This document shows positions 8,137 to 17,000 of a DNA stretch of 64,000 nt, piece by piece; within the stretch, counting starts at the first letter, position 1, and the number at the start of each line of letters is the position of its first letter. Both the position numbers and the translations under genes were made by a program. Source of the stretch: Archangium gephyra (GTDB lineage Bacteria > Myxococcota > Myxococcia > Myxococcales > Myxococcaceae); assembly GCF_001027285.1 (NCBI RefSeq), contig NZ_CP011509.1, forward strand, positions 10,626,501 through 10,690,500, given 5' to 3'. Under the pieces are notes generated by a model. It was given only the letters and a program-made list of their open reading frames with translations. It was not told the DNA's origin and ran no database searches.

Positions 8137-9396
8137 GTGACGGCCACCGAGACGCAACGCGCGATCCACGCGGTCTGGAGAATCGAGTCGGCCCGGCTCA
8201 TCGCGGGGCTCACGCGGTTCGTGCGGGACGTCGGTCTGGCCGAGGAGCTCGCGCAGGACGCACTCGTCGCGGCGCTCGAGCAGTGGCCGGAGTCAGGGGT
8301 GCCCGACAAGCCGGGCGCCTGGCTCATGGCCACCGCGAAGCGCCGGGCGATCGATCTCTTCCGCCGGAACAAGCTGCTCGAGCGCAAGCACGAGGAGCTT
8401 GGCCACGAGCTGGAGACCGAGCGGACACCGGACCTCGAGACGGCGATCGACAATGACGTGGGCGATGATCTCCTGCGCCTCATGCTCATCGCGTGTCATC
8501 CGGTGCTCTCGACCGAGGCGCGCGTGGCGCTCACGCTGCGACTGCTCGGGAGCCTGACCACCGAGGAGATCGCCCGGGCCTTCCTGGTCCCCGAGCCGAC
8601 CGTGGCCCAGCGCATCGTGCGGGCCAAGCGGACTCTCTCCGAGGCGCACATCCCCTTCGAGGTCCCACGCGGGGAGGAACTCGCCGCCCGGCTGTCCTCG
8701 GTACTGGAGGTCCTCTACCTCATCTTCAACGAGGGCTACTCGGCCACCGCCGGTGACGACTGGGTCCGGCCCGCGCTCTGCGAGGACGCGCTTCGCCTGG
8801 GCCGCATCCTGGCCGAGCTCGCGCCAGAGGAGCCGGAGGTCCACGGCCTCGTCGCGCTGATGGAGCTCCAAGCCTCACGGCTCAGGGCGCGGGTAGGTCC
8901 ATCGGGAGAGCCCGTCCTGTTGATGGAGCAGAACCGCGCGCGCTGGGATCGCATCCTCATCCGCCGGGGGCTCTCGGCGCTGGAGCGGGCCGAGAAGCTC
9001 GGGGGCGAGCGGGGCCCCTACGTGTTGCAGGCCGCCATCGCCGCCTGTCACGCACGCGCCCTCACGCCGGAGCAGACGGACTGGGCCCGCATCGCGGCGC
9101 TCTACGCGGAGCTCGCCGAGCTCACCTCCTCTCCCGTCGTGGAGCTGAATCGCGCGGTCGCCGTCTCGATGGCGTCCGGTCCCGCCGCGGGCCTCGAGCT
9201 GGTCGATGCGCTGGCCTCGGAGCGCGTGCTCGAGGGCTACCACCTCCTGCCGAGCGTGCGCGGGGACCTGCTCGCGAAGCTCGGACGCCTCGACGAGGCC
9301 CGTGCGGAGTTCGAGCGCGCGGCCTCGCTCACGCGCAACGCACGCGAACGCCAGCTGCTGCTCGAGCGCGCGGCCGCGTGCCGAAAACCCCTGTAA
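8137..9396 (+). CDS. ECF42-group RNA polymerase sigma factor with C-terminal extension
   Basis: This is a 419-residue ECF sigma factor starting at GTG 8137. Sigma-2 is at about residues 10-85 (AEELAQDALVAAL, KPGAWLMATAKRRAIDLFRR) and sigma-4 at about 120-170 (LTLRLLGSLTTEEIARAFLVPEPTVAQRIVRAK). About 240 further residues form a helical extension with TPR-like segments and the conserved YLIFNEGYSAT motif near residue 195. This length and the DGPF neighbour fit the ECF42 group, which has no classical anti-sigma factor; the extension is thought to modulate activity. No anti-sigma gene is visible here. Confidence 0.92.
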   Translation: MTATETQRAIHAVWRIESARLIAGLTRFVRDVGLAEELAQDALVAALEQWPESGVPDKPGAWLMATAKRRAIDLFRRNKLLERKHEELGHELETERTPDLETAIDNDVGDDLLRLMLIACHPVLSTEARVALTLRLLGSLTTEEIARAFLVPEPTVAQRIVRAKRTLSEAHIPFEVPRGEELAARLSSVLEVLYLIFNEGYSATAGDDWVRPALCEDALRLGRILAELAPEEPEVHGLVALMELQASRLRARVGPSGEPVLLMEQNRARWDRILIRRGLSALERAEKLGGERGPYVLQAAIAACHARALTPEQTDWARIAALYAELAELTSSPVVELNRAVAVSMASGPAAGLELVDALASERVLEGYHLLPSVRGDLLAKLGRLDEARAEFERAASLTRNARERQLLLERAAACRKPL

Positions 9397-9414
9397 TCGT
9401 CCATCTCCCCTGGG

Positions 9415-9900
9415 TCAGGGAGACGGGGGCTTCGCCCGGCGCGCCCGGTGGTAATGCGCGGCACACAGCTCCTTGGCCAGCACCGGCTTGCCACAGTCCG
9501 GCTCCTTGCAGCGCGGCGCCTCCTCGGCGGGTCCCCCTTCAGGCGCCCGCACGGCGAACATCGCCTCGGCCACGGCCAGCAGCCGGTCCACCTCCGTGCG
9601 CGTCAGCTCGTGCGCCCGGGCGAACTCCACCAGCCGGTGCGCCCCCACCGCCTCGTCCTCCTCCACCCGGAAGAGCTCCGCCAGGGGCACCCCCAGCGCT
9701 CCCGCCACCTGCACCAGCGTCTCGTAGCTGGGGCTGCGCTCCCCCCGCTCCAGCAGTGAAGCGAAGCTCACCGAAATGCCACTGCGCTCGGCGAATTCCT
9801 CCTGGGTCAGGCCCCGCCGCTCGCGCAGGCCGCGAATCCGCCGCGCGAGCCCTTGCAGGTGCCCGCTCGCATCCTGGGCTGGCGGGGAACTGGAGCGCAT
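9415..9900 (-). CDS. XRE-family regulator with C-terminal Cys/His motif
   Basis: This 161-residue protein is read from the ATG at 9898-9900; a TTG two codons upstream is the alternative. Residues about 17-75 form a Cro/CI helix-turn-helix domain (LRERRGLTQEEFAERSGISVSFASLLERGERSPS). A helical linker follows. The last 30 residues carry C-x4-C-x8-C-x3-H (CKEPDCGKPVLAKELCAAHY) with a basic end, like the small zinc-binding tails found in some DNA-associated proteins. It converges on the ECF42 gene and is divergent from glutamate dehydrogenase, so regulation of the latter is possible but unproven. Confidence 0.85.
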   Translation of the reverse strand: MRSSSPPAQDASGHLQGLARRIRGLRERRGLTQEEFAERSGISVSFASLLERGERSPSYETLVQVAGALGVPLAELFRVEEDEAVGAHRLVEFARAHELTRTEVDRLLAVAEAMFAVRAPEGGPAEEAPRCKEPDCGKPVLAKELCAAHYHRARRAKPPSP

Positions 9901-9991
9901 CGCCAACCCATGCTAGCGCACCCCATCTGTTAAGGTCTCGCGCCGTCGCCGGTCCTCCACGGGGGGGCCGACCCAGGAGAGCACTCCGGAC

Positions 9992-11221
9992 ATGCACGCC
10001 CTCGAAGGGATTCACTACTACTTCCGCAAGGCCGCGCGCATCATGGACGTGGGCGAGCGCATCGAGACGCTGCTCGCCACCCCCCTGCGCGAGGTCAAGG
10101 TCCAGGTCTCCATCGAGCTGGACAACGGGGAGATCCGGACCTTCATCGGCTACCGCACCCAGCACGACAACAGCCGCGGTCCCATGAAGGGCGGCCTGCG
10201 CTACCACCCCACCATCACCCAGGACGAGTGCGTGGCGCTCGCCTCGCTGATGACGTGGAAGACGGCCGTGGTGAACCTGCCCTACGGCGGTGCCAAGGGC
10301 GGCATCGCGGTGGACCCCACCCAGCTCTCCATGAAGGAGATGGAGCGGCTCACCCGCAAGTACGTGGACCAGATTCAAGACGTCATTGGTCCCACCCGCG
10401 ACATCGCCGCCCCCGACGTCAACACCAACCCCCAGGTGATGGCGTGGATCATGGACCAGTACTCGCGCTTCCATGGGCACTCGCCGGCCATCGTCACCGG
10501 CAAGCCCGCCGAGCTCTACGGCACCAAGGGCCGTGATTCGGCCACCGGGCGCGGTCTGCTCTACATCACCCGCGAAATCCTCCGCGACTCGGGCATGCCC
10601 ATGAAGGGCACACGCTTCGCCATCCAGGGCTTCGGCAACGTGGGCAGCCACACCGCGCAGCTCATGTGGCAGGACGGTGGCGTGGTGGTGGCCGTGTCGG
10701 ACGTGTACGGCGGCGTGTACAACCCGCAGGGCCTGGACATCCCCGGCCTCTTCGAGCACGTCAAGCGCACCGGCACCGTCACCGGCTTCGGCGGCGGCCA
10801 GGCCTGCGGCAGCCAGGATGTGCTCGTCGCCGACTGCGACGTCCTCATCCCCGCCGCGCTCGGCCATGCGCTCAACCGCAACAACGCCAACGCGGTGCGT
10901 GCACGGCTCGTCATCGAGGGCGCCAACGGCCCCACGGACCCCGAGGCGGACGAGATTCTCGACAAGCGCGGCGTGCTGGTGGTGCCGGACATCCTCGCCA
11001 ACGCGGGCGGTGTGACGGTCAGCTACTACGAGTGGGTGCAGAACCTTCAGCACCTCTCGTGGGAGGAGGACCGGGTGAACGCCGAGCTGGAGCGGACGAT
11101 GAAGGAGGCGTACGACCGGGTGGCGCAGCTGGCGCGCTCGCGCAAGGTGTCATTGCGCACCGCGGCATTCATCCTGGCCATCGGCCGCGTGGGCAAGGCC
11201 ACGGTGTTGCGCGGCATCTGA
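9992..11221 (+). CDS. Glu/Leu/Phe/Val-type glutamate dehydrogenase
   Basis: This is a 409-residue cytosolic enzyme interconverting glutamate and 2-oxoglutarate plus ammonia. The substrate pocket shows GPMKGGLR (Lys66), TWK (Lys90) and the catalytic GGAKGG (Lys102). The Rossmann dinucleotide motif GFGNVGS lies near residue 212. Length is normal. Cofactor preference cannot be read with certainty. It begins at ATG 9992 and precedes threonine ammonia-lyase by 82 bp, so both could belong to an amino-acid nitrogen group together with PruA further on. Confidence 0.93.
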   Translation: MHALEGIHYYFRKAARIMDVGERIETLLATPLREVKVQVSIELDNGEIRTFIGYRTQHDNSRGPMKGGLRYHPTITQDECVALASLMTWKTAVVNLPYGGAKGGIAVDPTQLSMKEMERLTRKYVDQIQDVIGPTRDIAAPDVNTNPQVMAWIMDQYSRFHGHSPAIVTGKPAELYGTKGRDSATGRGLLYITREILRDSGMPMKGTRFAIQGFGNVGSHTAQLMWQDGGVVVAVSDVYGGVYNPQGLDIPGLFEHVKRTGTVTGFGGGQACGSQDVLVADCDVLIPAALGHALNRNNANAVRARLVIEGANGPTDPEADEILDKRGVLVVPDILANAGGVTVSYYEWVQNLQHLSWEEDRVNAELERTMKEAYDRVAQLARSRKVSLRTAAFILAIGRVGKATVLRGI

Positions 11222-11303
11222 CGAGCAGCCGGGCAACCGGCGGCCCGAGGACCCCTCCCCTTTCGTCCCGGCGGCGCATCGGTTATCAGCGCCTCACAAG
11301 CCC

Positions 11304-12518
11304 ATGGTCACGCTCCAGCAAATCGAAGAGGCCCAGCAGCGCATCGGTGAAGCCGTCTACCGCTCGCCCTGCCCCAGGTCGGAGCAGTTCAAGGAGCTCA
11401 CGGACTGCGCGACGCTGAACTGCAAGATGGAGAATCTGCAGCGCACCGGCGCCTTCAAGGAGCGGGGGGCCCTCAACAAGCTGCTCACGCTCTCGCCGGG
11501 CGAGCGCGAGCGGGGCGTCATCGCCGCCTCGGCGGGCAATCACGCGCAGGGGCTCGCCTACCACGCGGGGCGCCAGGGGGTGAACACCACCATCGTCATG
11601 CCCGAGCGCACCCCGCTCATCAAGGTGACGCGCACGCGCTCGTACGGCGCGCGGGTGGTGCTGCACGGCGCCAACTTCGACGAGGCCTACGCCGAGGCCC
11701 TGCGCATCCAGGACAAGGAGAATCGCGTCTTCGTCCACCCCTTCAATGATCCGCTCATCATCGCGGGCCAGGGCACCATCGGCCTGGAGCTGCTCGAGCA
11801 GTGCCCGTACATGGACATGGTGGTGGTGCCCATTGGCGGCGGCGGGCTCATCTCCGGCGTGGCGTGCGCGCTCAAGGAGACCAACCCGCGCATCAAGGTG
11901 ATTGGCGTGCAGGCCTCGGCCATCGCGAGCATGAAGGCCTCGGTGGACGCGGGGAAGCTGCTGGAGCTGCCGGCGGGCACCACCATCGCGGACGGCATCT
12001 CGGTGAAGCGCCCGGGCGACTACACCTTCGAGATGATCCGCCGCTACGTGGACGACATCGTCACGGTGGACGAGGAGGAGATCGCCAACGCCATCCTCCT
12101 GCTGCTGGAGCGGGAGAAGTCGGTGGTGGAGGGCGCGGGCGCGGTGGGCCTGGCGGCGCTCATCCACGGGAAGATTCCCTCGGCGCGCGGACGCAAGGTG
12201 GTGATGCTGCTGTCCGGCGGCAACATCGACGTCAACCTCGTCAGCCGCATCATCGAGCGCGGCCTGGTGAAGGACGGGCGGCTGGTGCGGCTGGTGGTGC
12301 GCATGCCGGACCGGCCGGGGATGCTCGCGCGGCTCACGGCGGAGATCGCCCAGGCGGGCGCCAACGTGGTGGAGATCTACCACAACCGTGCCTTCTCGAA
12401 GGCGGGCCTGGGCGAGGTGGCCGTGGAGGTGACGCTGGAGACGCGCGGCCGCGGCCACATCGAGGAGCTGATGGGCGGCCTGGGACAGAAGGGCTGGCAG
12501 GTCTCGGAAGAGACGTGA
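11304..12518 (+). CDS. ilvA: threonine ammonia-lyase with ACT domain
   Basis: This is a 404-residue fold-type II PLP enzyme that deaminates threonine to 2-oxobutyrate, feeding isoleucine synthesis or catabolism. The PLP lysine is in GAFKERGA (Lys52), the phosphate-binding loop is GGGGL near residue 178, and SAGNHAQG is near 74. A single short ACT domain occupies about residues 325-404 (VVRMPDRPGMLARLTAEIAQAGANV). The single-ACT, roughly 400-residue form resembles the shorter IlvA/TdcB-like enzymes rather than the 510-residue E. coli IlvA. Starts at ATG 11304. Confidence 0.93.
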   Translation: MVTLQQIEEAQQRIGEAVYRSPCPRSEQFKELTDCATLNCKMENLQRTGAFKERGALNKLLTLSPGERERGVIAASAGNHAQGLAYHAGRQGVNTTIVMPERTPLIKVTRTRSYGARVVLHGANFDEAYAEALRIQDKENRVFVHPFNDPLIIAGQGTIGLELLEQCPYMDMVVVPIGGGGLISGVACALKETNPRIKVIGVQASAIASMKASVDAGKLLELPAGTTIADGISVKRPGDYTFEMIRRYVDDIVTVDEEEIANAILLLLEREKSVVEGAGAVGLAALIHGKIPSARGRKVVMLLSGGNIDVNLVSRIIERGLVKDGRLVRLVVRMPDRPGMLARLTAEIAQAGANVVEIYHNRAFSKAGLGEVAVEVTLETRGRGHIEELMGGLGQKGWQVSEET

Positions 12519-12576
12519 GCCGCGAGGAGCGCGGGGGGTTTCATTTCGGGGCGGAGGCTCGGCGATACTGCGGGCC

Positions 12577-13944
12577 ATGCGTGCCCTGCTCCTCCTCGCC
12601 CTGCTCTCCTCCAATCCGCCCACGCCCGCGCAGGCCCAGAAGCTCGCGGCCCAGCGTGCCTGGGAGGACCTCTACCTCGCCTGGTCCTCCGTGGACCCCA
12701 AGGGCTACCCCCCGCCCGATCGCCGCACCATCGCCACCTCGCTCCTCAAGGGCTGCGAGGCCCTCGCCAGCTCCGATGGGGTGATGGCGTACTCGCTCGG
12801 CGAGCGCGCCGTGCTCTTCGAGGAGACGGCCCCGGGCCTGCGCTGCCTCGCCCGCACCGCGCTCGCCACCGACCAGCGCGGCACCGCCGAGGACGCCCTG
12901 CGCCGCGGCCTGGAGCACTTCCCCAAGGACGGCCACTTCGGCTTCGAGCTGGGCAAGCTCCTGCTCGAGGACAAGGATCCCCAGGGCGCCCTCGCGGCGC
13001 TGGGCAAGGTGCCGCCGCGCGCGCCCGAGGCGGCCAAGGCCCGTGCGCTCATGCAGAAGGCCCGCAGCGCCTCCAGCGAGGAGAGCGCCGCCATGGCCCA
13101 GGCCCGCGCCATCGAGCGGCGCTTCACCGGCGAGACCGAGGACAACAAGGGCTCCGTCCAGCCCGCCTCCGGCTCGGCTCCCACCGGCCTGTCCTATGAG
13201 TCCGGCGTGGCCTCGGACGGGATGCGCACCCGCTCCAACAGCCGCTTCGTCGTGAAGTACTTCAACAACGCGCGCGACTTCGGCCAGCGCGCCGAGTACG
13301 AGGGCCGCATCGTCTCCGCGCTCGACGAGGCCCACTTCCACACCCGCCAGGTGCTGGGCGAGGCGCGCGAGGCCCCCGTGGACGTCATCCTCTACACCCG
13401 CGAGGAGTTCCGCACCCACCAGGGCTCGGCGCTGGCGCGCATGGTGGCCGGGCTGTACTCGGACGGCGCCATCCGCATCAACGACGCCGCCGAGCTCACC
13501 CAGCAGACCAAGGCCACGCTCGTCCACGAGTACGTGCACGCCGTGGTGGATGACCTGGTGCGCGCCGCCGAGGGCGGCCAGCGTGTCCCCATCTGGCTCA
13601 ACGAGGGCCTTGCCGAGTACGTGGAATGGCGCTACCTGGGCAGTGACAAACCGCCCCACGCGCTGGCCACCCGCATGCGCGGTGCCGCCCAGAACGGGCA
13701 GCTCCCGCGCCTCTCGGACATGGCCGGTGGGGCCCTCATCCAGCAGCGCGACCCGGCGCTGGCATATGGGACGTCGGCCGTGGCCGTCCGCGAGCTGCTG
13801 AACGAGGGAGGGCCCGCCCGGCTGCTCGAGCTCATCCGCGAGGTGGGCCAGGGCGCGTCCTTCGAGGAGGCCCTGCGGCAGCGCTACGGCCGCGGCGTCC
13901 CGGAGCTGGAGGCCTCCGTCCAGGCCACTCTCTCGCGGAGGTAG
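12577..13944 (+). CDS. secreted peptidase-MA-like zinc protease with TPR-type N-terminus
   Basis: This is a 455-residue exported protein. Residues 1-20 (MRALLLLALLSSNPPTPAQA) form a signal peptide. Residues about 60-180 are helical and TPR-like. The C-terminal half has the metalloprotease motif HEYVH (TLVHEYVHAVVDD, near residue 315), and WLNEGLAEYVEW about 25 residues later supplies the third ligand, a gluzincin peptidase-MA arrangement. Between them is a Ser/Gly-rich linker. Function unknown; envelope or extracellular proteolysis is likely. Confidence 0.82.
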   Translation: MRALLLLALLSSNPPTPAQAQKLAAQRAWEDLYLAWSSVDPKGYPPPDRRTIATSLLKGCEALASSDGVMAYSLGERAVLFEETAPGLRCLARTALATDQRGTAEDALRRGLEHFPKDGHFGFELGKLLLEDKDPQGALAALGKVPPRAPEAAKARALMQKARSASSEESAAMAQARAIERRFTGETEDNKGSVQPASGSAPTGLSYESGVASDGMRTRSNSRFVVKYFNNARDFGQRAEYEGRIVSALDEAHFHTRQVLGEAREAPVDVILYTREEFRTHQGSALARMVAGLYSDGAIRINDAAELTQQTKATLVHEYVHAVVDDLVRAAEGGQRVPIWLNEGLAEYVEWRYLGSDKPPHALATRMRGAAQNGQLPRLSDMAGGALIQQRDPALAYGTSAVAVRELLNEGGPARLLELIREVGQGASFEEALRQRYGRGVPELEASVQATLSRR

Positions 13945-14070
13945 CAGGCAGGCGGATTCCGTGTTCGCGAAGTTTACCCCTCCCCTCGAGTCCCCTACAC
14001 TCGCCTACGGAAATTTTTTGATATGGCGCTGCGGCAGGAGTCCCGGCCCCGGGTCCGCAGCGAGGTGACG

Positions 14071-17000
14071 ATGTCCGACACGCGCGCGGCGATGAGGGAG
14101 TTTCGCTTCTTGGATGAGAAGCGGACGCGGGGGAATCTTTCCCCCTCGGAGGAGGCTCGTTTGAACGAGCTGCGGGGGCACCTGGGTGACCCAGGCATGC
14201 CCGCGCAGGAGCAGGCCCCTGCCCTGGACTCCGCGCAGCAGCCCCAGGGCTACTACGGCGAGGACGGCCAGTGGTACGCCTACCCCGCCGGGTACGATCC
14301 CAACCAGGGCTACGACCCCAACCAGGGCTACGCCGGCTACGACCCCAACCAGGGTTACGCGCAGCAGCCCCAGGGCTACTACGGCGAGGACGGCCAGTGG
14401 TACGCCTACCCCGCCGGGTACGATCCCAACCAGGGTGCCCAGGGTTACGACCCCAACCAGGGCTACGCTGGCTACGACCCCAACCAGGGCTACGCGCAAC
14501 AGCCGCAGGGCTACTACGGCGACGACGGCCAGTGGTACGCCTACCCCGCCGGGTACGATCCCAACCAGGGCGCCCAGGGTTACGACCCCAACCAGGGCTA
14601 CGCCGGCTACGACCCCAACCAGGGCTACGATCCCAACCAGGGTTACGCCGCCCCGCAGGGCGAGGCCTACGCCGCCGAAGCGCCACAGGCCTACGCCGCC
14701 GAGGCCACCGCGCAGCAGCCGGAGTCCGCCTACGCCTCTCCGGTGCCCGGGTACGTGCCGCAGCAGCCGCATCCGATGCCGGATCCGGTCAAGCTCAGCC
14801 TCGAGACCGAGAACCTGGAAGTGCCCGCGCTGAACGAGCCCGCGCCCTGGGAGGAGCCCACGCCGGAGCCTCTCGCCGAGGCCGAGGCCGAAGCCCAGCC
14901 CCAGGCCGAAGCCGAGCCGATGATGTTCGACGAGGCGCAGCCCGCCACCGAGGACGTCTTCGAGGTGACGGACACCGACGTCTCGCCCGTCAGCGAGGCC
15001 ATTCCCATCCCCGAGAACGTTCCCGAGTCGGTCGACATGAGCGACTGGAACGACGTCACCGCGCCCTCGGCGGCCTCGCTCTCGGCGCGGCAGTTGGAGC
15101 ACGACGTCACGGCCGAGCCGGAGAGCTCGGGTCCCATCGAGCTGGGCGAGGACGACTTCTCCTCGCTCAACTCCGACCTGCAGACGCCCGCGGCCGCCTC
15201 GGCGCCGCCCGTGGCCGACGAGCCGCCGCGCACGCCCCTGCGCACCATCGAGATCCAGCACTCGGACATCGAGCTGATCGAGGGTGAGGGCGAGGCGCCG
15301 CTCGCCGCCGAGCCGGTGCTCGCCGAGGAGCTCTCGCAGCCTGTCTCCGAGGAGTGGGCCTCCGCGCCACTCGCGGTGGACTCGGAGCCGGGCAGCGCGC
15401 CGCAGTCCGACGACGCGTCCGAAGAAGATCCGATGGAGATCACCGCGTCGTACGCGATCCCCGTGTATCCGGAGACCTCGTCCGACGCGGCGCCCGTCCC
15501 CACCCTGGATGCGAACGACGTCCAGTCCGAGCCCGCCTCCGCGGGAGGGACCCCCACGTTCGACGTCTCCGACCTCGAGGCCTCGCCGGAGCAGGACATG
15601 GGACCCGCGGCCGAGACGCCGTGGGAGACCGCCGCCGAGGAGCCCGCGCCTGGCGCTGGCACGGAGCCGCCCACGTTCGACATGGCGGAGGTCGGTGCCG
15701 AGATGGAGCCCTCGGCGTCCGCGTCCGAGTACGGCGCGCACATGACGACGTTGGACCTGCACCCGGTGCAGGTGGCGCCCGATCTGCAGGCGGACACCGT
15801 CGAGGTCGCCGACTCGTTCGAGCCCGAGGCCACGCGGCCGTCGGACTGGGGCGTGCAGACGGACACGCTCGAGGCGACGCCCGCGGACGAGCAGCCGTAC
15901 GACATGGGCAACCCGGGCGACGCCGTCCCGCTGACCAGCGCCTCGGACTTCCTGGGGCACTCGGAGCAGCCGGGCGCGGCGGTCTCGGACGAGCCCGTGC
16001 CGCTCGAGACGACGGACGCGAGCTGGAGCGGAAACGAGGCGGGAAGCACCGGCGAGGGACTCCAGTTGGAGAGCGCCGCGGAGTACATGAGCACTCCGGA
16101 GTTCGCGACGGCCAGCGCGACGTGGGGCCACCAGCCCGAGACGCCCGCCGAGCCCGAGAACACCTCGGCCTACGGCGCGCCCTTGAGCGAGGACGCCGGC
16201 CAGCCTCCGCTCGAGGCCCAGCCGGAGTGGACGACGTCCGCCGACGGGCAGGCCGCCATCGAGGTCCAGGGCGAGTGGATGACCTCCGAGCCCGCTGCTG
16301 CCACCGAGTCGCAGCCCGAGTGGTCGGCTCCCGCTGAAGAGCAGCCGGCGATGGAGGCGCAGACCGAGTGGGCCACGCCCGCCGAAGAGCAGCCGGTGAT
16401 GGAGGCTCAGGCCGAGTGGGCCACGCCCGCCGAAGAGCAGCCGGTGATGGAGGCTCAGGCCGAGTGGGCCACGCCCGCTGAGGAGCAGCCCGCCGCCGAG
16501 GCGCAGCCCGAGTGGTCGGCTCCCGCCGAAGAGCAGCCAGTGATGGAGGCTCAGGCCGAGTGGACCACACCCGCTGAAGAGCAGCCGGTGATGGAGGCTC
16601 AGGCCGAGTGGGCCACGCCCGCCGAAGAGCAGCCGGTGATGGAGGCTCAGGCCGAGTGGGCCACTCCCGCTGAGGAGCAGCCCGCCGCCGAGGCGCAGCC
16701 CGAGTGGTCGGCTCCCGCCGAAGAGCAGCCGGTCATGGAGGCCCAGGCCGAGTGGGCCACTCCTGCTGAAGAGCAGCCCGTCATGGAGGCCCAGCCCGAG
16801 TGGGCCACTCCCGCCGAGGAGCAGCCCGCTGCCGAGGCTCAGCCGGTCATGGAGGCCCAGCCCGAGTGGGCCACGCCTGCTGAAGAGCAGCCCGTCATGG
16901 AGGCCCAGGCCGAGTGGGCCACTCCTGCTGAAGAGCAGCCGGTCATGGAGGCTCAGGCCGAGTGGGCCACTCCCGCCGAGGAGCAGTCCGCCGCTGAGGC

